Source: Roseinatronobacter ekhonensis (lineage in GTDB: Bacteria > Pseudomonadota > Alphaproteobacteria > Rhodobacterales > Rhodobacteraceae). Taken from it: a DNA stretch of 64,000 nt. Below the pieces are notes generated by a model. The model made no database searches and was not told the origin of the DNA. It saw nothing but the letters and a program-made list of their open reading frames with translations. A program made the translations under genes and the position numbers. The stretch is taken from contig NZ_UIHC01000010.1 of NCBI RefSeq assembly GCF_900499075.1, positions 1-64,000 of the forward strand, written 5' to 3'. Below are positions 36,092 to 46,204 of this stretch, in pieces (within the stretch, counting starts at the first letter, position 1; every line of letters begins with the position of its first letter).

Positions 36092-36967
36092 TTAGCTGGC
36101 GGCGTAGCTTGCCGCATAATGATCCCGCTGCATCCGCGCAGCCAGAACCGCGTTCTTCAACAAGGTGGCCACCGTTACAGGCCCCACGCCGCCCGGAACG
36201 GGTGTGATCCACCCCGTGACCTCGGCGCAACTGTCGAAATCGGCGTCACCCACGGTGCGGCCTTCGACCCGGTTTATCCCGATATCAATCAGCGCAGCGC
36301 CTGGTTTCAGCATCTCTCCGGTCACAAGACCGGGGCGGCCCACGGCGACAAACACAGCGTCGGCGCGGCGCGAATGTACCGCCACCTGCCGAGTCATGTG
36401 GTGGCAGACCGTGACCGTCGCCCCCAGCCCCATCATCAAAAAGGCGATGGGCTTGCCGACAATTTCCGAATGCCCGATCACGACCACGTCCAGCCCTTCG
36501 ACCTGCAAGGGCAGGGTCTTCAGCATCTCGACCGCCGCAACAGCGGTGCACGGGCCAAGTGCCAGATCGTTATAGACAATATTCCCGATAGAGGCCGGGT
36601 GCATCCCTTCCACATCCTTGAACGGGTGCACCGCCTTTTGCAGTGCCTTGACCGGAATATGTGCGGGCAGCGGGCGCTGGATGATAATGCCGTGCACTCT
36701 GGGGTCACTGTTCAACCCGGTCAGCACGCCGGTCAGTTGTTCCAGCGAAATCTCGGCCGGATAGGTGCGCTGCTCGAATTCCACGCCAGTAGATTCTGCC
36801 TGCTTTTGCTGGTTGCGGACATACAGAGCCGAAGCTTCGCCATCGCCCACGGTGATCGACACCAGCTTGGGTGCCCAGCCGGTCCGGTCCAGTTCGGCCA
36901 CATCGCGCGCGACCTCGTCACGCATCGTTTGTGCGATGGATTTTCCGTCAATCAGCGTGGCGGTCAT
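36092..36967 (-). CDS. folD: FolD-like methylenetetrahydrofolate dehydrogenase/cyclohydrolase (copy 2)
   Basis: A 291-residue FolD homologue, clearly distinct from copy 1: [11 protein letters not shown] has the catalytic-Lys region altered around the same Lys, QRPLPAHIP replaces QLPLPAHLD, and [18 protein letters not shown] replaces VVVGRSN. The Gly-rich [10 protein letters not shown] is kept. The Arg-to-His change in the V-G-R-S cofactor loop may shift the preference between NAD and NADP. It overlaps the chorismate-mutase-like gene by four bases. Confidence 0.93.
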   Translation of the reverse strand: MTATLIDGKSIAQTMRDEVARDVAELDRTGWAPKLVSITVGDGEASALYVRNQQKQAESTGVEFEQRTYPAEISLEQLTGVLTGLNSDPRVHGIIIQRPLPAHIPVKALQKAVHPFKDVEGMHPASIGNIVYNDLALGPCTAVAAVEMLKTLPLQVEGLDVVVIGHSEIVGKPIAFLMMGLGATVTVCHHMTRQVAVHSRRADAVFVAVGRPGLVTGEMLKPGAALIDIGINRVEGRTVGDADFDSCAEVTGWITPVPGGVGPVTVATLLKNAVLAARMQRDHYAASYAAS

Positions 36968-37275
36968 GCCGTGCCCTTTCGTGTCGCACCCAAGACCCGC
37001 TCTTCACGGGCGATGGACCAGTCAATCAATTCGGACCAGAGCGCGCGCGCCAGCGCGGGGTCCAGCCCTTGGGTCGTGGCTTCTGCTGCAACCCTGTCCA
37101 GAACGTCGCGCACCCGTGCATCAATTCGTGCTGGCAGCCCTTCGCCCGGTTTCAACTCTATCGCGCGGTCGATATGCGCGGCGCGCTGGGTGAGCAGCGT
37201 CACAAGCTCGCGGTCAATCTGGTCAATCTGGGCACGTAGTTGCGCCATGTCAGTGCAGGATTTTGGATCGGGCAT
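36964..37275 (-). CDS. Chorismate-mutase-like protein (AroQ fold)
   Basis: A 103-residue helical protein with the AroQ-class pattern: LRAQIDQIDRELVTLLTQRAAHI at the N-terminal helix (Arg11-like and the D-R/E-L-V-x-L-L-x-x-R motif) and a second half with the long C-terminal helix. The usual K of the loop before helix 2 is not obvious. It may be a real mutase for aromatic amino acids or a related dimerisation protein. It sits between fhs and folD, which is seen in other Rhodobacterales but has no agreed explanation. Confidence 0.8.
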   Translation of the reverse strand: MPDPKSCTDMAQLRAQIDQIDRELVTLLTQRAAHIDRAIELKPGEGLPARIDARVRDVLDRVAAEATTQGLDPALARALWSELIDWSIAREERVLGATRKGTA

Positions 37276-37370
37276 CGCAGAGGGCCTCTATGAACGGATC
37301 ATGTCCTTGTGTCCTAGACCGGCCATGCTGCAACTGCAAACGCGTTCAAACGGGATGGAGGGCGGGGCGA

Positions 37371-37394
37371 CGCCGGGCCGCACCCGGCCCGGCG
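37371..37394. terminator. Very stable hairpin downstream of fhs
   Basis: CGCCGGGCCG and CGGCCCGGCG form a perfect 10-bp stem with a CACC loop. It is 20 bases past the fhs stop, within the 139 bases before the chorismate-mutase-like start. No T run follows on the minus strand, so it may reduce rather than end read-through, or stabilise the fhs mRNA 3' end. Confidence 0.5.
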
Positions 37395-37414
37395 AGCGGC
37401 GTCCTGTCATCCCC

Positions 37415-39091
37415 TTAGAACAGCCCTTCGATCAGTCCTTCCTCGTTGAAGCGGATGTTTTCTGCCGCCGGTTTGCGCGGCAGGCCGGGCATGGTCATGA
37501 TCTCTCCGCAGATGGCCACGATAAAGCCCGCCCCGGCGGACAGACGCACCTCGCGCACCGGCACCGAATGGCCCGTGGGCGCGCCGCGCCGTGTCGGATC
37601 GGTGGTGAAGGAATACTGCGTCTTGGCCATGCAGATGGGTAGGTTGCCATAGCCCGCAGCTTCCCATTCCTTCAGTTGCGCACGGATCTTGTCGTCGGCG
37701 AGCACATCGTCCGCACGGTAAATGCGCCGCGCGATGGTCTGCATCTTCTCGAACAGCGGCATCTCATCCGGGTAGAGCGGGGCGAATTGCGACTGCTCGG
37801 CATCAGCCAGTTCCGCCACGCGGGTGGCCAGTTCCGTGACGCCCTTGGAGCCTTCGGCCCAGTGGCGGCACAGGATGGCCTCTGCACCCTGTTCGGCGAC
37901 ATAGGCTTTCACCGCCGCGACCTCGGCCTCGGTATCGCTGTGGAAATGGTTGATGGCGACGACCACAGGCACGCCAAAACCTTTCACATTCTCGATATGC
38001 CGCCCCAGATTTGGGCAGCCTTTCTGCACTGCACTTACATTTTCCGAACCAAGATCCGCTTTAGCCACGCCCCCGTTCATCTTCATCGCGCGTACTGTCG
38101 CGACAATGACCGCGACAGACGGCGAAAGCCCTGCCTTGCGGCATTTGATGTCGAAAAACTTCTCTGCGCCCAGATCCGCGCCAAAGCCCGCTTCGGTCAC
38201 GACGTAATCCGCCAGCCCCAGCGCGGTTTGCGTGGCGACGACAGAATTGCAGCCATGCGCGATATTGGCGAAGGGTCCGCCATGCACGAAGGCAGGGTTG
38301 TTCTCCAGCGTTTGCACAAGGTTGGGCTGCATCGCGTCTTTCAACAGCACGGTCATCGCGCCCTCGGCCCCGATGTCGCGGCAGGTGATCGCTTTCTTCT
38401 CGCGGGTATAGGCCACGACAATGTCGCCCAGACGGTTTTGCAGGTCGTCCAGATCGGCGGCAAGGCACAGGATCGCCATAACCTCGGAGGCCACGGTAAT
38501 GTCAAAGCCGGTCTGGCGCGGAAAGCCGTTGGACACGCCGCCCAAGCTGACGACCGTGTCGCGCAGCGCGCGGTCATTCATGTCCATCACGCGGCGCCAG
38601 ACGATGCGGCGCTCGTCGATCTCCAGCGCGTTACCCCAATAGATATGGTTGTCGATCATCGCCGATAGCAGGTTATGCGCCGATGTGATCGCGTGGAAAT
38701 CGCCCGTGAAATGCAGGTTCATGTCTTCCATCGGGACCACTTGCGCCATGCCGCCGCCCGCGGCCCCGCCCTTCATCCCGAAATTCGGGCCAAGCGAGGC
38801 TTCGCGGATGCAGATCGCCGCGCGTTTGCCGATCGCGTTCAGCCCGTCGCCCAAACCCACCGTGGTTGTGGTCTTGCCCTCGCCGGCAGGGGTGGGGTTG
38901 ATCGCGGTCACAAGGATCAGCTTGCCGCGTTTGCGGGCACGGGCATCAGCGACGAAATCCTGGCTGACCTTGGCCTTGTCATGCCCGAAGGGCAGCAGGT
39001 GTTCGGTCGGAATATCCAGTTTCGCACCAATCTCCTGAATCGGCCTTTTCTGTGCCTCGCGGGCGATTTCGATATCTGTCTTGAAGCCCAT
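37415..39091 (-). CDS. fhs: Formate-tetrahydrofolate ligase
   Basis: A 558-residue ATP-dependent 10-formyl-THF synthetase. The nucleotide-binding P-loop reads [28 protein letters not shown], the [13 protein letters not shown] block and [13 protein letters not shown] are family signatures. It can run both ways, so with FolD it can oxidise C1 units to formate with ATP gain, or assimilate formate. GGGAGGGG precedes the ATG. It heads the minus-strand C1 cluster. Confidence 0.97.
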   Translation of the reverse strand: MGFKTDIEIAREAQKRPIQEIGAKLDIPTEHLLPFGHDKAKVSQDFVADARARKRGKLILVTAINPTPAGEGKTTTTVGLGDGLNAIGKRAAICIREASLGPNFGMKGGAAGGGMAQVVPMEDMNLHFTGDFHAITSAHNLLSAMIDNHIYWGNALEIDERRIVWRRVMDMNDRALRDTVVSLGGVSNGFPRQTGFDITVASEVMAILCLAADLDDLQNRLGDIVVAYTREKKAITCRDIGAEGAMTVLLKDAMQPNLVQTLENNPAFVHGGPFANIAHGCNSVVATQTALGLADYVVTEAGFGADLGAEKFFDIKCRKAGLSPSVAVIVATVRAMKMNGGVAKADLGSENVSAVQKGCPNLGRHIENVKGFGVPVVVAINHFHSDTEAEVAAVKAYVAEQGAEAILCRHWAEGSKGVTELATRVAELADAEQSQFAPLYPDEMPLFEKMQTIARRIYRADDVLADDKIRAQLKEWEAAGYGNLPICMAKTQYSFTTDPTRRGAPTGHSVPVREVRLSAGAGFIVAICGEIMTMPGLPRKPAAENIRFNEEGLIEGLF

Positions 39092-39221
39092 GTGCCCCTC
39101 CCTGCGGTATGGTGTCGCGTTCCCCATCGCTATATCCGGCGCGCAGGGGGCGAACAGGGGCGATTGCGACAGTTTTGCCGTCAGTTCCGCCGCGCCGCGT
39201 TTTCGGTATGCGGTCGGCCAC

Positions 39222-39256
39222 AAAAAAACGCGAGGGTGTTTGCACACCCCCGCGTT
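39222..39256 (-). terminator. Rho-independent terminator of asd
   Basis: On the minus strand AACGCGGGGGTGT pairs with ACACCCTCGCGTT (one mismatch in 13) around a GCAA loop and is followed by a run of seven T. It lies 18 bases after the asd stop. Confidence 0.9.
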
Positions 39257-39273
39257 TCGGTCTTGTCACGGTA

Positions 39274-40296
39274 TCAGCCCTTTTTCAGGCAACGCTGTCC
39301 CAGAACTTCGGCAATCTGCACCGCGTTCAGCGCGGCACCCTTGCGCAGGTTGTCGCTGACACACCAGATGTTCAGCCCGTTCTCGATCGTGCTGTCCGGC
39401 CGGATGCGGCTGATATAGGTGGCATATTCGCCCACGCTGTCGACGGGGGTGATATAGCCGCCATCCTCGCGCTTATCGACGACCAGAATGCCCGGCGCCT
39501 CGCGCAGGATGTCGCGGGCCTCGTCCTCGTCCAGAAAATCCTCGAACTCGATATTGATCGCTTCGGAGTGGCCCACAAACACCGGCACGCGCACGCAGGT
39601 CGCGGTCAGCCTGATCTTGGGGTCCATGATTTTCTTGGTTTCCGCGACCATTTTCCACTCTTCCTTGGTGGAGCCGTCATCCATGAACACGTCGATATGC
39701 GGGATCACGTTGAATGCGATCTGCTTGGGGTAGACGCTGGGCGCTACTTCCTGACCGGGCACGAACATGCCCTTGGTCTGGTTCCACAGCTCGTCCATCG
39801 CCTCTTTCCCGCTGCCCGACACGGACTGGTAGGTGCTGACCACCACACGCTTGATGCGCGCACGGTCATGCAGCGGCTTCAGCGCGACGACCATCTGCGC
39901 GGTCGAGCAGTTGGGATTCGCGATGATGTTCTTCTTGGTGTAACCATCGACTGCTTCGGCATTCACTTCCGGCACCACCAGCGGCACATCGGGGTCGTAG
40001 CGATAGAGCGACGAGTTGTCGATCACCACGCAGCCCGCTTTGGCGGCGATGGGCGCGAATTTCTTGGTCGCATCAGACCCGATTGCGAATAGCGCCATGT
40101 CCCAGCCGGTGAAATCGAACTGCTCCAGATCCTGGCATTTCAGGGTTCTCTCGCCAAAGCTGACCTCTGTGCCCTGGCTACGACGGGATGCCAGAACGGC
40201 GATCTCCTCAACCGGGAACTCGCGCTCTGCGAGGATGTTCAGCATTTCGTGGCCCACATTGCCCGTGGCACCAACGACGACGATCTTGTAGCCCAT
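39274..40296 (-). CDS. asd: Aspartate-semialdehyde dehydrogenase
   Basis: A 340-residue NADPH enzyme that reduces aspartyl phosphate on the way to Lys, Met, Thr and diaminopimelate. It has the dinucleotide motif VVVGATGNVGHEML, the catalytic Cys130 in NPNCSTAQM and the SVSGSGKEAMDEL substrate loop, plus R and H in RVPVFVGHSE. GGAGA stands before the ATG. It is divergent from aroA across 136 bases and ends in a clear terminator. Confidence 0.97.
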   Translation of the reverse strand: MGYKIVVVGATGNVGHEMLNILAEREFPVEEIAVLASRRSQGTEVSFGERTLKCQDLEQFDFTGWDMALFAIGSDATKKFAPIAAKAGCVVIDNSSLYRYDPDVPLVVPEVNAEAVDGYTKKNIIANPNCSTAQMVVALKPLHDRARIKRVVVSTYQSVSGSGKEAMDELWNQTKGMFVPGQEVAPSVYPKQIAFNVIPHIDVFMDDGSTKEEWKMVAETKKIMDPKIRLTATCVRVPVFVGHSEAINIEFEDFLDEDEARDILREAPGILVVDKREDGGYITPVDSVGEYATYISRIRPDSTIENGLNIWCVSDNLRKGAALNAVQIAEVLGQRCLKKG

Positions 40297-40432
40297 GTCT
40301 GTCTCCTATGACTTGGTCGCGCGGCACATAGCGCATTCGCGCGCCAAGGTATAGGGGGCGGCTTGGGGTTATGGACGGGGCAGGCGGGTTGCGGTATCAG
40401 CCCTGCGACGCCCTGTTTCGAAAGGTTGCCCC

Positions 40433-41776
40433 ATGTCCGGCCACGGCCCCGCGATCCCGATGACTGCCCGTAAATCCGGCCCTTTGCAGGGGGTGGCAGA
40501 GGTGCCGGGCGATAAATCCATTTCGCACCGCGCGCTCATTCTTGGGGCGCTGTCGGTGGGGGAAACCCGCATCACCGGCCTGTTGGAAGGGCAGGACGTG
40601 CTGGATACTGCCGCTGCCATGCGGGCGTTTGGCGCAGAGGTCACGCAACACGGGCCCGGCGAATGGTCGGTCCATGGCGTGGGCGTGGGCGGCTTTGCCG
40701 AACCTGACCGCGTCATTGACTGCGGCAATTCCGGCACCGGCGTTCGGTTGATCATGGGGGCGATGGCCACAACCGATCTGACTGCGACATTTACAGGCGA
40801 TGCCAGCCTTGTGAAACGCCCGATGGGCCGCGTGACCGACCCGCTGGCGCTGTTCGGTGCGCAGGCGGTCGGGCGCGAGGGCGGGCGGTTGCCGATGACA
40901 GTCGTTGGCGCGGCGGACCCTGTGCCCGTGCGATACCGTGTGCCCATGCCCTCGGCGCAGGTGAAATCGGCGGTGTTGCTGGCCGGGTTGAACGCACCGG
41001 GGCAGACAGTTGTGATCGAGGGCGAACCCACCCGCGACCATACCGAACGGATGCTGCGCGGCTTTGGCGCGGAACTGACGGTCGAGGATACGGAAGAGGG
41101 GCGCGTCATCACCCTGACAGGCCAGCCCGAACTGACCGGGCAGGACGTGGCCGTGCCGCGCGATCCCAGCTCTGCCGCCTTTCCGGTATGCGCCGCGCTG
41201 ATGGTGCAAGAATCGAACATTTTGGTGCCCGGTGTCAGCCAAAATCCCACGCGGAATGGCATTTTTCTGACATTGCAGGACATGGGCGCCGATCTGGTCA
41301 TGGAAAACCTGCGTGAGGAAGGGGGCGAGCCTGTCGCCGATCTGCGCGTGCGCTTTGGCCCGCTGAAGGGCATTGACGTGCCGCCCGAACGCGCTGCCAG
41401 CATGATCGACGAATACCCGATCCTTGCCGCATTGGCCGCAACTGCCGAAGGGGTGACGGTCATGACCGGCATCAAGGAATTGCGCGTCAAGGAATCCGAC
41501 CGTATCGACGCCATGGCGCGGGGTCTTGAAGCCTGCGGTGTGCGGGTGGAGGAAACCGAGGACAGCCTGACCGTGCACGGCATGGCAGCGGTTCCGGGCG
41601 GCGCGACGGTGGCCAGCCATCTGGACCACCGCATCGCCATGGCGTTCCTGTGTCTGGGGATGGTCAGTGCCAAGCCGATCACGGTCGATGACGCGAGCCC
41701 CGTCGCCACGTCCTTTCCGGTGTTCGAGCCGTTGATGACCGGCCTTGGCGCACAGATCACGCGCGCGAATTCGTAA
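40433..41776 (+). CDS. aroA: 3-phosphoshikimate 1-carboxyvinyltransferase (EPSP synthase)
   Basis: A 447-residue shikimate-pathway enzyme. Substrate-binding signatures: DKSISHRAL (Lys28), GNSGTGVRL (98-106), [20 protein letters not shown] and LRVKESDRI. The overall form is that of the class II group, but at the glyphosate-critical loop it has Gly101 where the tolerant CP4 enzyme has Ala. I therefore expect no special tolerance from this residue. GAAAGG precedes the ATG. A hairpin 31 bases downstream serves it and pckA. Confidence 0.97.
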   Translation: MSGHGPAIPMTARKSGPLQGVAEVPGDKSISHRALILGALSVGETRITGLLEGQDVLDTAAAMRAFGAEVTQHGPGEWSVHGVGVGGFAEPDRVIDCGNSGTGVRLIMGAMATTDLTATFTGDASLVKRPMGRVTDPLALFGAQAVGREGGRLPMTVVGAADPVPVRYRVPMPSAQVKSAVLLAGLNAPGQTVVIEGEPTRDHTERMLRGFGAELTVEDTEEGRVITLTGQPELTGQDVAVPRDPSSAAFPVCAALMVQESNILVPGVSQNPTRNGIFLTLQDMGADLVMENLREEGGEPVADLRVRFGPLKGIDVPPERAASMIDEYPILAALAATAEGVTVMTGIKELRVKESDRIDAMARGLEACGVRVEETEDSLTVHGMAAVPGGATVASHLDHRIAMAFLCLGMVSAKPITVDDASPVATSFPVFEPLMTGLGAQITRANS

Positions 41777-41801
41777 CGCGCGCCGTTAGCGCACGCCCAT
41801 C

Positions 41802-41833
41802 AAAAAACCCGGCCCGCTTTTTGCGTGCCGGGT
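41802..41833. terminator. Bidirectional terminator between aroA and pckA
   Basis: ACCCGGC and GCCGGGT form a 7-bp stem around a 13-base loop (41807-41833). On the minus strand it is followed by six T, fitting pckA; on the plus strand the downstream bases are only moderately T-rich. Confidence 0.75.
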
Positions 41834-41855
41834 GTCGTTATTCTGGATCGTGCAG

Positions 41856-43454
41856 TCAGCCGATTGCGGCCTGCTTCACCGTGTCGTCGATATAGGGCAC
41901 GTATTGCGCGAAATTCTCGGCAAACATCTCGACCAGCTTCTGGGCCTGTGCGTCATAAGCCTCTGAGCTTTCCCAAGTGCGGCGCGGGTCCAGCAACACA
42001 TCGGCCACGCCCGGCACCGAAATGGGCACCAAGAAGCCGAAATTCGGATCGCGGCGGAACTCTGCGTCTTTCAATGATCCGTCCAGTGCCGCGGTTAGCA
42101 GCGCACGGGTAGCGCGGATCGGCATACGAGAGCCGGTGCCATAGGCGCCGCCAGTCCAGCCGGTATTGACCAGCCAGCATTCCGCACCGAATTCGGCGAT
42201 CTTGTCTTGCAGCAGCTTGCCATAAACTTCGGGACGGCGCGGCATGAACGGCGCGCCAAAGCAGGTAGAGAAGGTCGGCTGCGGTTCGGTCACGCCCTGC
42301 TCTGTGCCCGCCACTTTCGATGTGAAGCCCGACAGGAAATGATACATAGCCTGCGCCGGGGTCAGCCGCGCGATCGGGGGCAGCACGCCGAATGCATCGC
42401 AGGTCAGCATGATGACGTTTTTCGGCACGCCACCCAGCGAGGTTTCCGACGCGTTCGAAATCGCATCCAGCGGGTAGGCGACGCGGGTGTTCGCGGTCAG
42501 GCTGTCATCCTCGAAATCCAGCTCCAGCGTGTCGGGGTCATGGACCATGTTTTCCACGACAGACCCGAAGCGGTGGGTCGTGGCATAAATTTCCGGCTCT
42601 GCTTCGGCATTCAGGTTGATGGTCTTGGCGTAGCAGCCACCTTCGAAGTTGAAGATGCCGGTATCGGACCAGCCATGCTCGTCATCGCCAATCAGAATGC
42701 GCGAGGGGTCGGCCGAGAGCGTGGTCTTGCCCGTGCCCGACAGGCCGAAAAACACCGCCGCGTCATCCGGGTTGTCGATGGCGTGGTTGGCCGAGCAATG
42801 CATTGGCATGATGCCTTTTTCGGGCAGCAGGTTGTTCAGCAGGGTGAACACCGATTTCTTGTTCTCGCCCGCATAGGCGGTGTTCGCGATCAGGATCAGC
42901 TTGCGCTCGAAATCCAGCGCGATTACGGTGTCCGACCGGCAGCCGTGGCGCGCGGGGTCAGCCTTGAAGCTGGGGCAGTTGATGATGGTAAATTCGGGGG
43001 CGAATGTCGCCAGTTCTTCGGCCCCTGGCCGACGCAGCAGGTGGCGGATGAAAAGGCCATGCCACGCCAGTTCGGTCACGACGCGCACATCCAGACGGTG
43101 CGCAGGGTCGGCGCCGCCATACAGGTCCTGCACGAACAGGTCGCGGCCTTTGACATGCGCCAGCATGTCTTCATACAGACGCTCGAACGCGTCGGGCGCC
43201 ATGGGCGCATTGTTGTCCCACCAGATACTGTCTTCGACGCTGGCACGCCGCACGACGAATTTGTCCTTGGGCGAACGTCCCGTATGTGCGCCGGTCGTGG
43301 CAAGAAACGCGCCCCCAAGCCCCAGTTGCCCTTCGCCACGCGCGATGGCCTCGTTCATCAGCGCCGGTTCAAGCAGGTTGTAATAGGCCCGTGCCGCGCC
43401 GGTGATACCTTGATCTTCCAAGCGTTGGGTCGGGTTAACACGGGGGTTTGACAT
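41856..43454 (-). CDS. pckA: ATP-dependent phosphoenolpyruvate carboxykinase
   Basis: A 532-residue gluconeogenic enzyme: oxaloacetate plus ATP to PEP. The kinase P-loop is [24 protein letters not shown] and the metal-site HCSANHA and DDEHGWSD blocks are present. I start it at 43454 where GGAGCAGG lies upstream; an ATG at 43469 is a possible alternative. The 342-base region before it holds paired direct repeats. Its partner enzyme pyruvate carboxylase is encoded at 57800. Confidence 0.97.
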   Translation of the reverse strand: MSNPRVNPTQRLEDQGITGAARAYYNLLEPALMNEAIARGEGQLGLGGAFLATTGAHTGRSPKDKFVVRRASVEDSIWWDNNAPMAPDAFERLYEDMLAHVKGRDLFVQDLYGGADPAHRLDVRVVTELAWHGLFIRHLLRRPGAEELATFAPEFTIINCPSFKADPARHGCRSDTVIALDFERKLILIANTAYAGENKKSVFTLLNNLLPEKGIMPMHCSANHAIDNPDDAAVFFGLSGTGKTTLSADPSRILIGDDEHGWSDTGIFNFEGGCYAKTINLNAEAEPEIYATTHRFGSVVENMVHDPDTLELDFEDDSLTANTRVAYPLDAISNASETSLGGVPKNVIMLTCDAFGVLPPIARLTPAQAMYHFLSGFTSKVAGTEQGVTEPQPTFSTCFGAPFMPRRPEVYGKLLQDKIAEFGAECWLVNTGWTGGAYGTGSRMPIRATRALLTAALDGSLKDAEFRRDPNFGFLVPISVPGVADVLLDPRRTWESSEAYDAQAQKLVEMFAENFAQYVPYIDDTVKQAAIG

Positions 43455-43796
43455 GAGGGCCTGCTCCATCTGGCGTGCGACATAGTGCTTACTGGCGCGC
43501 AATGCGTCGGTTTCAGTGGGTCGCAAGTGCCGCGACTGTCCACGTATTGGCTTTAACACCACGAATACGGCAAATCATAGGCGAGATTGTTGCCGTTAGC
43601 GCAACCAACACCAAGTTAGCGCAATATCAAGGATTGGGGCGCATCATTCTGTTGCAGTTCGGCACGACCTGCTGGGCGAATCATGCTGTATCTGGCTGCA
43701 AGCACTATTTTTGTTGCACAAAAAAGGAATTTGGGCATAGTTGTGGCAAAAATAAGGCGAACTCGCCAGACCAGAGCAGTATAAAAGGACAGGCAA
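43455..43796. promoter_or_regulatory. Intergenic region with pckA and chvI promoters
   Basis: This 342-base gap between divergent pckA and chvI has no gene that I credit. It contains GTTAGCGCAA twice in direct orientation (43595-43604 and 43615-43624), exactly 20 bases apart. On the minus strand a TATGAT -10-like hexamer at 43574-43579 follows the nearer repeat, with a TTGCGC -35-like hexamer inside the repeat at a long 19-base spacing. The chvI side is AT-rich (43700-43795); no clear -35/-10 pair is visible there, though TATAAAAGGA precedes the start and provides the SD. Confidence 0.5.
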
Positions 43797-44495
43797 ATGT
43801 CGAAAATCGCATTGGTCGATGATGACCGTAATATTTTGACCTCAGTGTCAATCTGCCTCGAATCCGAAGGGTTTGAGGTTGAAACCTATAATGACGGTCA
43901 GGCGGCACTGGATGCCTTCAACCGCAAGCTGCCCGACATGGCGGTGCTGGACATGAAAATGCCGCGCATGGACGGGATGGAGCTGTTGCAGCGCCTGCGC
44001 CAAAAAACCCAGATGCCGGTCATTTTCCTGACCTCGAAAGATGACGAGATTGACGAGGTTCTGGGCCTGCGCATGGGCGCGGACGACTATGTCAAAAAAC
44101 CGTTTTCGCAACGCCTGCTTGTCGAGCGCATCCGTGCTTTGTTGCGCCGCAAACAGGCCAATGAAGGCGTGATCGAAGCCGGCGAGGAAGCCAAGATCCT
44201 TGTCCGTGGCAATCTGGAAATGGACCCGCTGCGCCATCAAGTGAAATGGAAGGGAGAGGATGTCACCCTTACGGTCACCGAATTCCTGCTGCTGCAGGCG
44301 CTCGCTGCCCGTCCCGGCGTGGTCAAGTCGCGGGACCAGTTGATGGACGTGGCTTATGACGATCAAGTCTATGTCGATGACCGCACCATCGACAGCCACA
44401 TCAAGCGTCTGCGCAAAAAGATGCGGTCGGTCGATACAGAGTTTTCGTCGATCGAAACGCTATACGGTATCGGTTACAAGTATAACGAAGCGTGA
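43797..44495 (+). CDS. chvI: Response regulator ChvI
   Basis: A 232-residue OmpR-type regulator. The receiver domain has the acidic DDD triad at 8-10, phosphoacceptor Asp52 in [16 protein letters not shown] and DDYVKKPF. A winged-helix DNA-binding domain follows (about 130-230), with [10 protein letters not shown] and [14 protein letters not shown]. In alphaproteobacteria ChvI responds to acid and envelope stress through ChvG and is usually essential or nearly so. AAGGACAGG precedes the ATG. Confidence 0.95.
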   Translation: MSKIALVDDDRNILTSVSICLESEGFEVETYNDGQAALDAFNRKLPDMAVLDMKMPRMDGMELLQRLRQKTQMPVIFLTSKDDEIDEVLGLRMGADDYVKKPFSQRLLVERIRALLRRKQANEGVIEAGEEAKILVRGNLEMDPLRHQVKWKGEDVTLTVTEFLLLQALAARPGVVKSRDQLMDVAYDDQVYVDDRTIDSHIKRLRKKMRSVDTEFSSIETLYGIGYKYNEA

Positions 44496-44534
44496 CGCAG
44501 CGAATGCGGCGCGCGTCATCGGGCAGGTGACATC

Positions 44535-46193
44535 GTGAAAATGGAAGTTGTAACAGCAGCGAATGATGTTGTTCTGGGCGACGACTGGGTCGGCCCCGGC
44601 GACGCCGTTGAATCCGAAGTGCGCGCAACCCGCGCGCGGCGCGGGGTTTTCAGCATTTCAAGTTCGCCGCTGGCGCGCAAGATCACGTTGTTCAACCTGC
44701 TGGCCCTGATCATTCTTGTCGCGGGCATTTTGTTCACCAACCCGTTCCGGGACTCGCTTCTGCGCCAGCAGGAAGAGATGTTGGGCACCAGTGTTCGGAT
44801 TGTCGCTGACATTGTCGGCGCTGCAGGCGGTGTTGAACAGGCGGCGAGCGTTGTGGCGGATCGGCTTGCGCTGGACGCGCGGTTCGAATTGCTTTTCTTC
44901 AATGCCGACGGTCGGCTTCAGGCGCGCACCCGCGGCACGGAACCCGCCCCGCCATCTGATGTGCCCGACCGGTCAACCGCGATCAGTGATACGCTTGGTG
45001 CGATCTGGAACGGCATGTCCTTCCTGACGCGTGCGTCCAGCATAGAGCAGGAACCGGCAACGCTCGACGAACTGCTCGAAGACCTTGTTGCGCGCAATCT
45101 GTCTGGTGTGGAAGCTGCCCACACCCACCGCGCAGACGATGTGATGTGGATCACGGCGAGTGCGCCTGTGACGATTGGCGGGCAGGTGCAGGGGGCAGTG
45201 GTAATGTGGCGCGATGCCGCCGACACCGCGCGCCTGATGCGCTACGACCGCGAACAGGTTTTGCAATTTTTCCTCATCGCGCTTGTCGTTTCTATCGGCC
45301 TCAGCTTCGTACTGGCCTCGACCATCGCCAACCCGCTTGCCGATCTTGCGGTTGCGGCCGAGCTTGGGAAAAGCCGCGACTCGCGCAAGTCCCGCCCTGG
45401 GCGTGTCCGCATTCCTGACCTTAGCGGTCGCCCGGACGAGATCGGTGATTTGTCGCGCGCCATGCGTGGCATGGTCAGCGCCCTGTATGACAGGGTGGAG
45501 GCGAATGAACAATTCGCCGCGGATGTTGCGCATGAGATCAAGAATCCGCTGGCGAGCCTGCGTTCTGCAGTGGGCAGCTTGCGCATGGCCAAACGCGAGG
45601 ATCAGGTTCAACGCCTGCTGGATGTGGTCGAACACGATGTGCGGCGTCTGGACCGGCTCGTGTCGGACACGTCCAACGCGTCGCGGCTGGATGCCGAACT
45701 GGTCAAGGAAGAGGAAGAGGAGTTCGACCTCACCCTTTTGCTGGATAATCTATGCGAGCATCTGTCGTCCGAAGCGGACGAAAAGGGCGTGGAATTCGTA
45801 AAGCTCTTGCCAGATGAGCCGGTTATATTGACCGGGCTGGAATCGCGACTGGCGCAGGTTTTCGTGAACCTTATCACCAATGCCATTTCGTTTTGCGAAG
45901 ATGGCGACGCGGTGCGCGTCTGGGCGCGCAAACGCGCCGACCGCGTGCTGATTGTGGTGGAAGATACCGGGCCGGGCATCCCCGACAACGCTTTGAAACG
46001 GGTTTTCAAACGGTTTTATTCGGAACGCCCAGTGCAGCAATTCGGAAACCACTCGGGCCTTGGTCTGGCGATCTCGAAGCAGATTGTCGAAGCGCATCAG
46101 GGCGTGATCTGGGCCGAGAATATTCGCCTGCCCGACGCCGATCCGGACAGCCCACCATTGGGTGCGCGGTTTGTCGTGGGTCTGCCGCTTTAA
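44535..46193 (+). CDS. chvG: Sensor histidine kinase ChvG
   Basis: A 552-residue membrane kinase. A cytoplasmic N-terminus of about 48 residues, helix at about 50-68, periplasmic domain of about 170 residues, second helix near 242-262, HAMP linker, HisKA with His333 in FAADVAHEIKNPLASL and a HATPase with NLITNAISF, DTGPGIP and HSGLGLAISKQI. GTG at 44535 or ATG at 44541 could start it; AGGTGA lies upstream of both. In related bacteria ExoR binds the periplasmic domain and holds the kinase off; no exoR is here. Confidence 0.94.
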   Translation: MKMEVVTAANDVVLGDDWVGPGDAVESEVRATRARRGVFSISSSPLARKITLFNLLALIILVAGILFTNPFRDSLLRQQEEMLGTSVRIVADIVGAAGGVEQAASVVADRLALDARFELLFFNADGRLQARTRGTEPAPPSDVPDRSTAISDTLGAIWNGMSFLTRASSIEQEPATLDELLEDLVARNLSGVEAAHTHRADDVMWITASAPVTIGGQVQGAVVMWRDAADTARLMRYDREQVLQFFLIALVVSIGLSFVLASTIANPLADLAVAAELGKSRDSRKSRPGRVRIPDLSGRPDEIGDLSRAMRGMVSALYDRVEANEQFAADVAHEIKNPLASLRSAVGSLRMAKREDQVQRLLDVVEHDVRRLDRLVSDTSNASRLDAELVKEEEEEFDLTLLLDNLCEHLSSEADEKGVEFVKLLPDEPVILTGLESRLAQVFVNLITNAISFCEDGDAVRVWARKRADRVLIVVEDTGPGIPDNALKRVFKRFYSERPVQQFGNHSGLGLAISKQIVEAHQGVIWAENIRLPDADPDSPPLGARFVVGLPL

Positions 46194-46204
46194 CCGTGGC
46201 GCAG

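Noticed and set aside
40369-41760. Long open frame antisense to aroA
   Set aside because: Antisense open frames over 300 codons are common in GC-rich genes; the product is Arg/Pro/Ser-rich, and aroA on the other strand is certain.
41784-41793. A copy of the GTTAGCGCA string downstream of pckA
   Set aside because: A single partial copy next to the terminator; more likely chance than a regulatory site.
43475-43822. A 115-codon frame on the plus strand in the pckA/chvI gap
   Set aside because: It overlaps both the pckA start and the chvI start, has a Cys-rich but unstructured product, and the region carries promoter elements instead.
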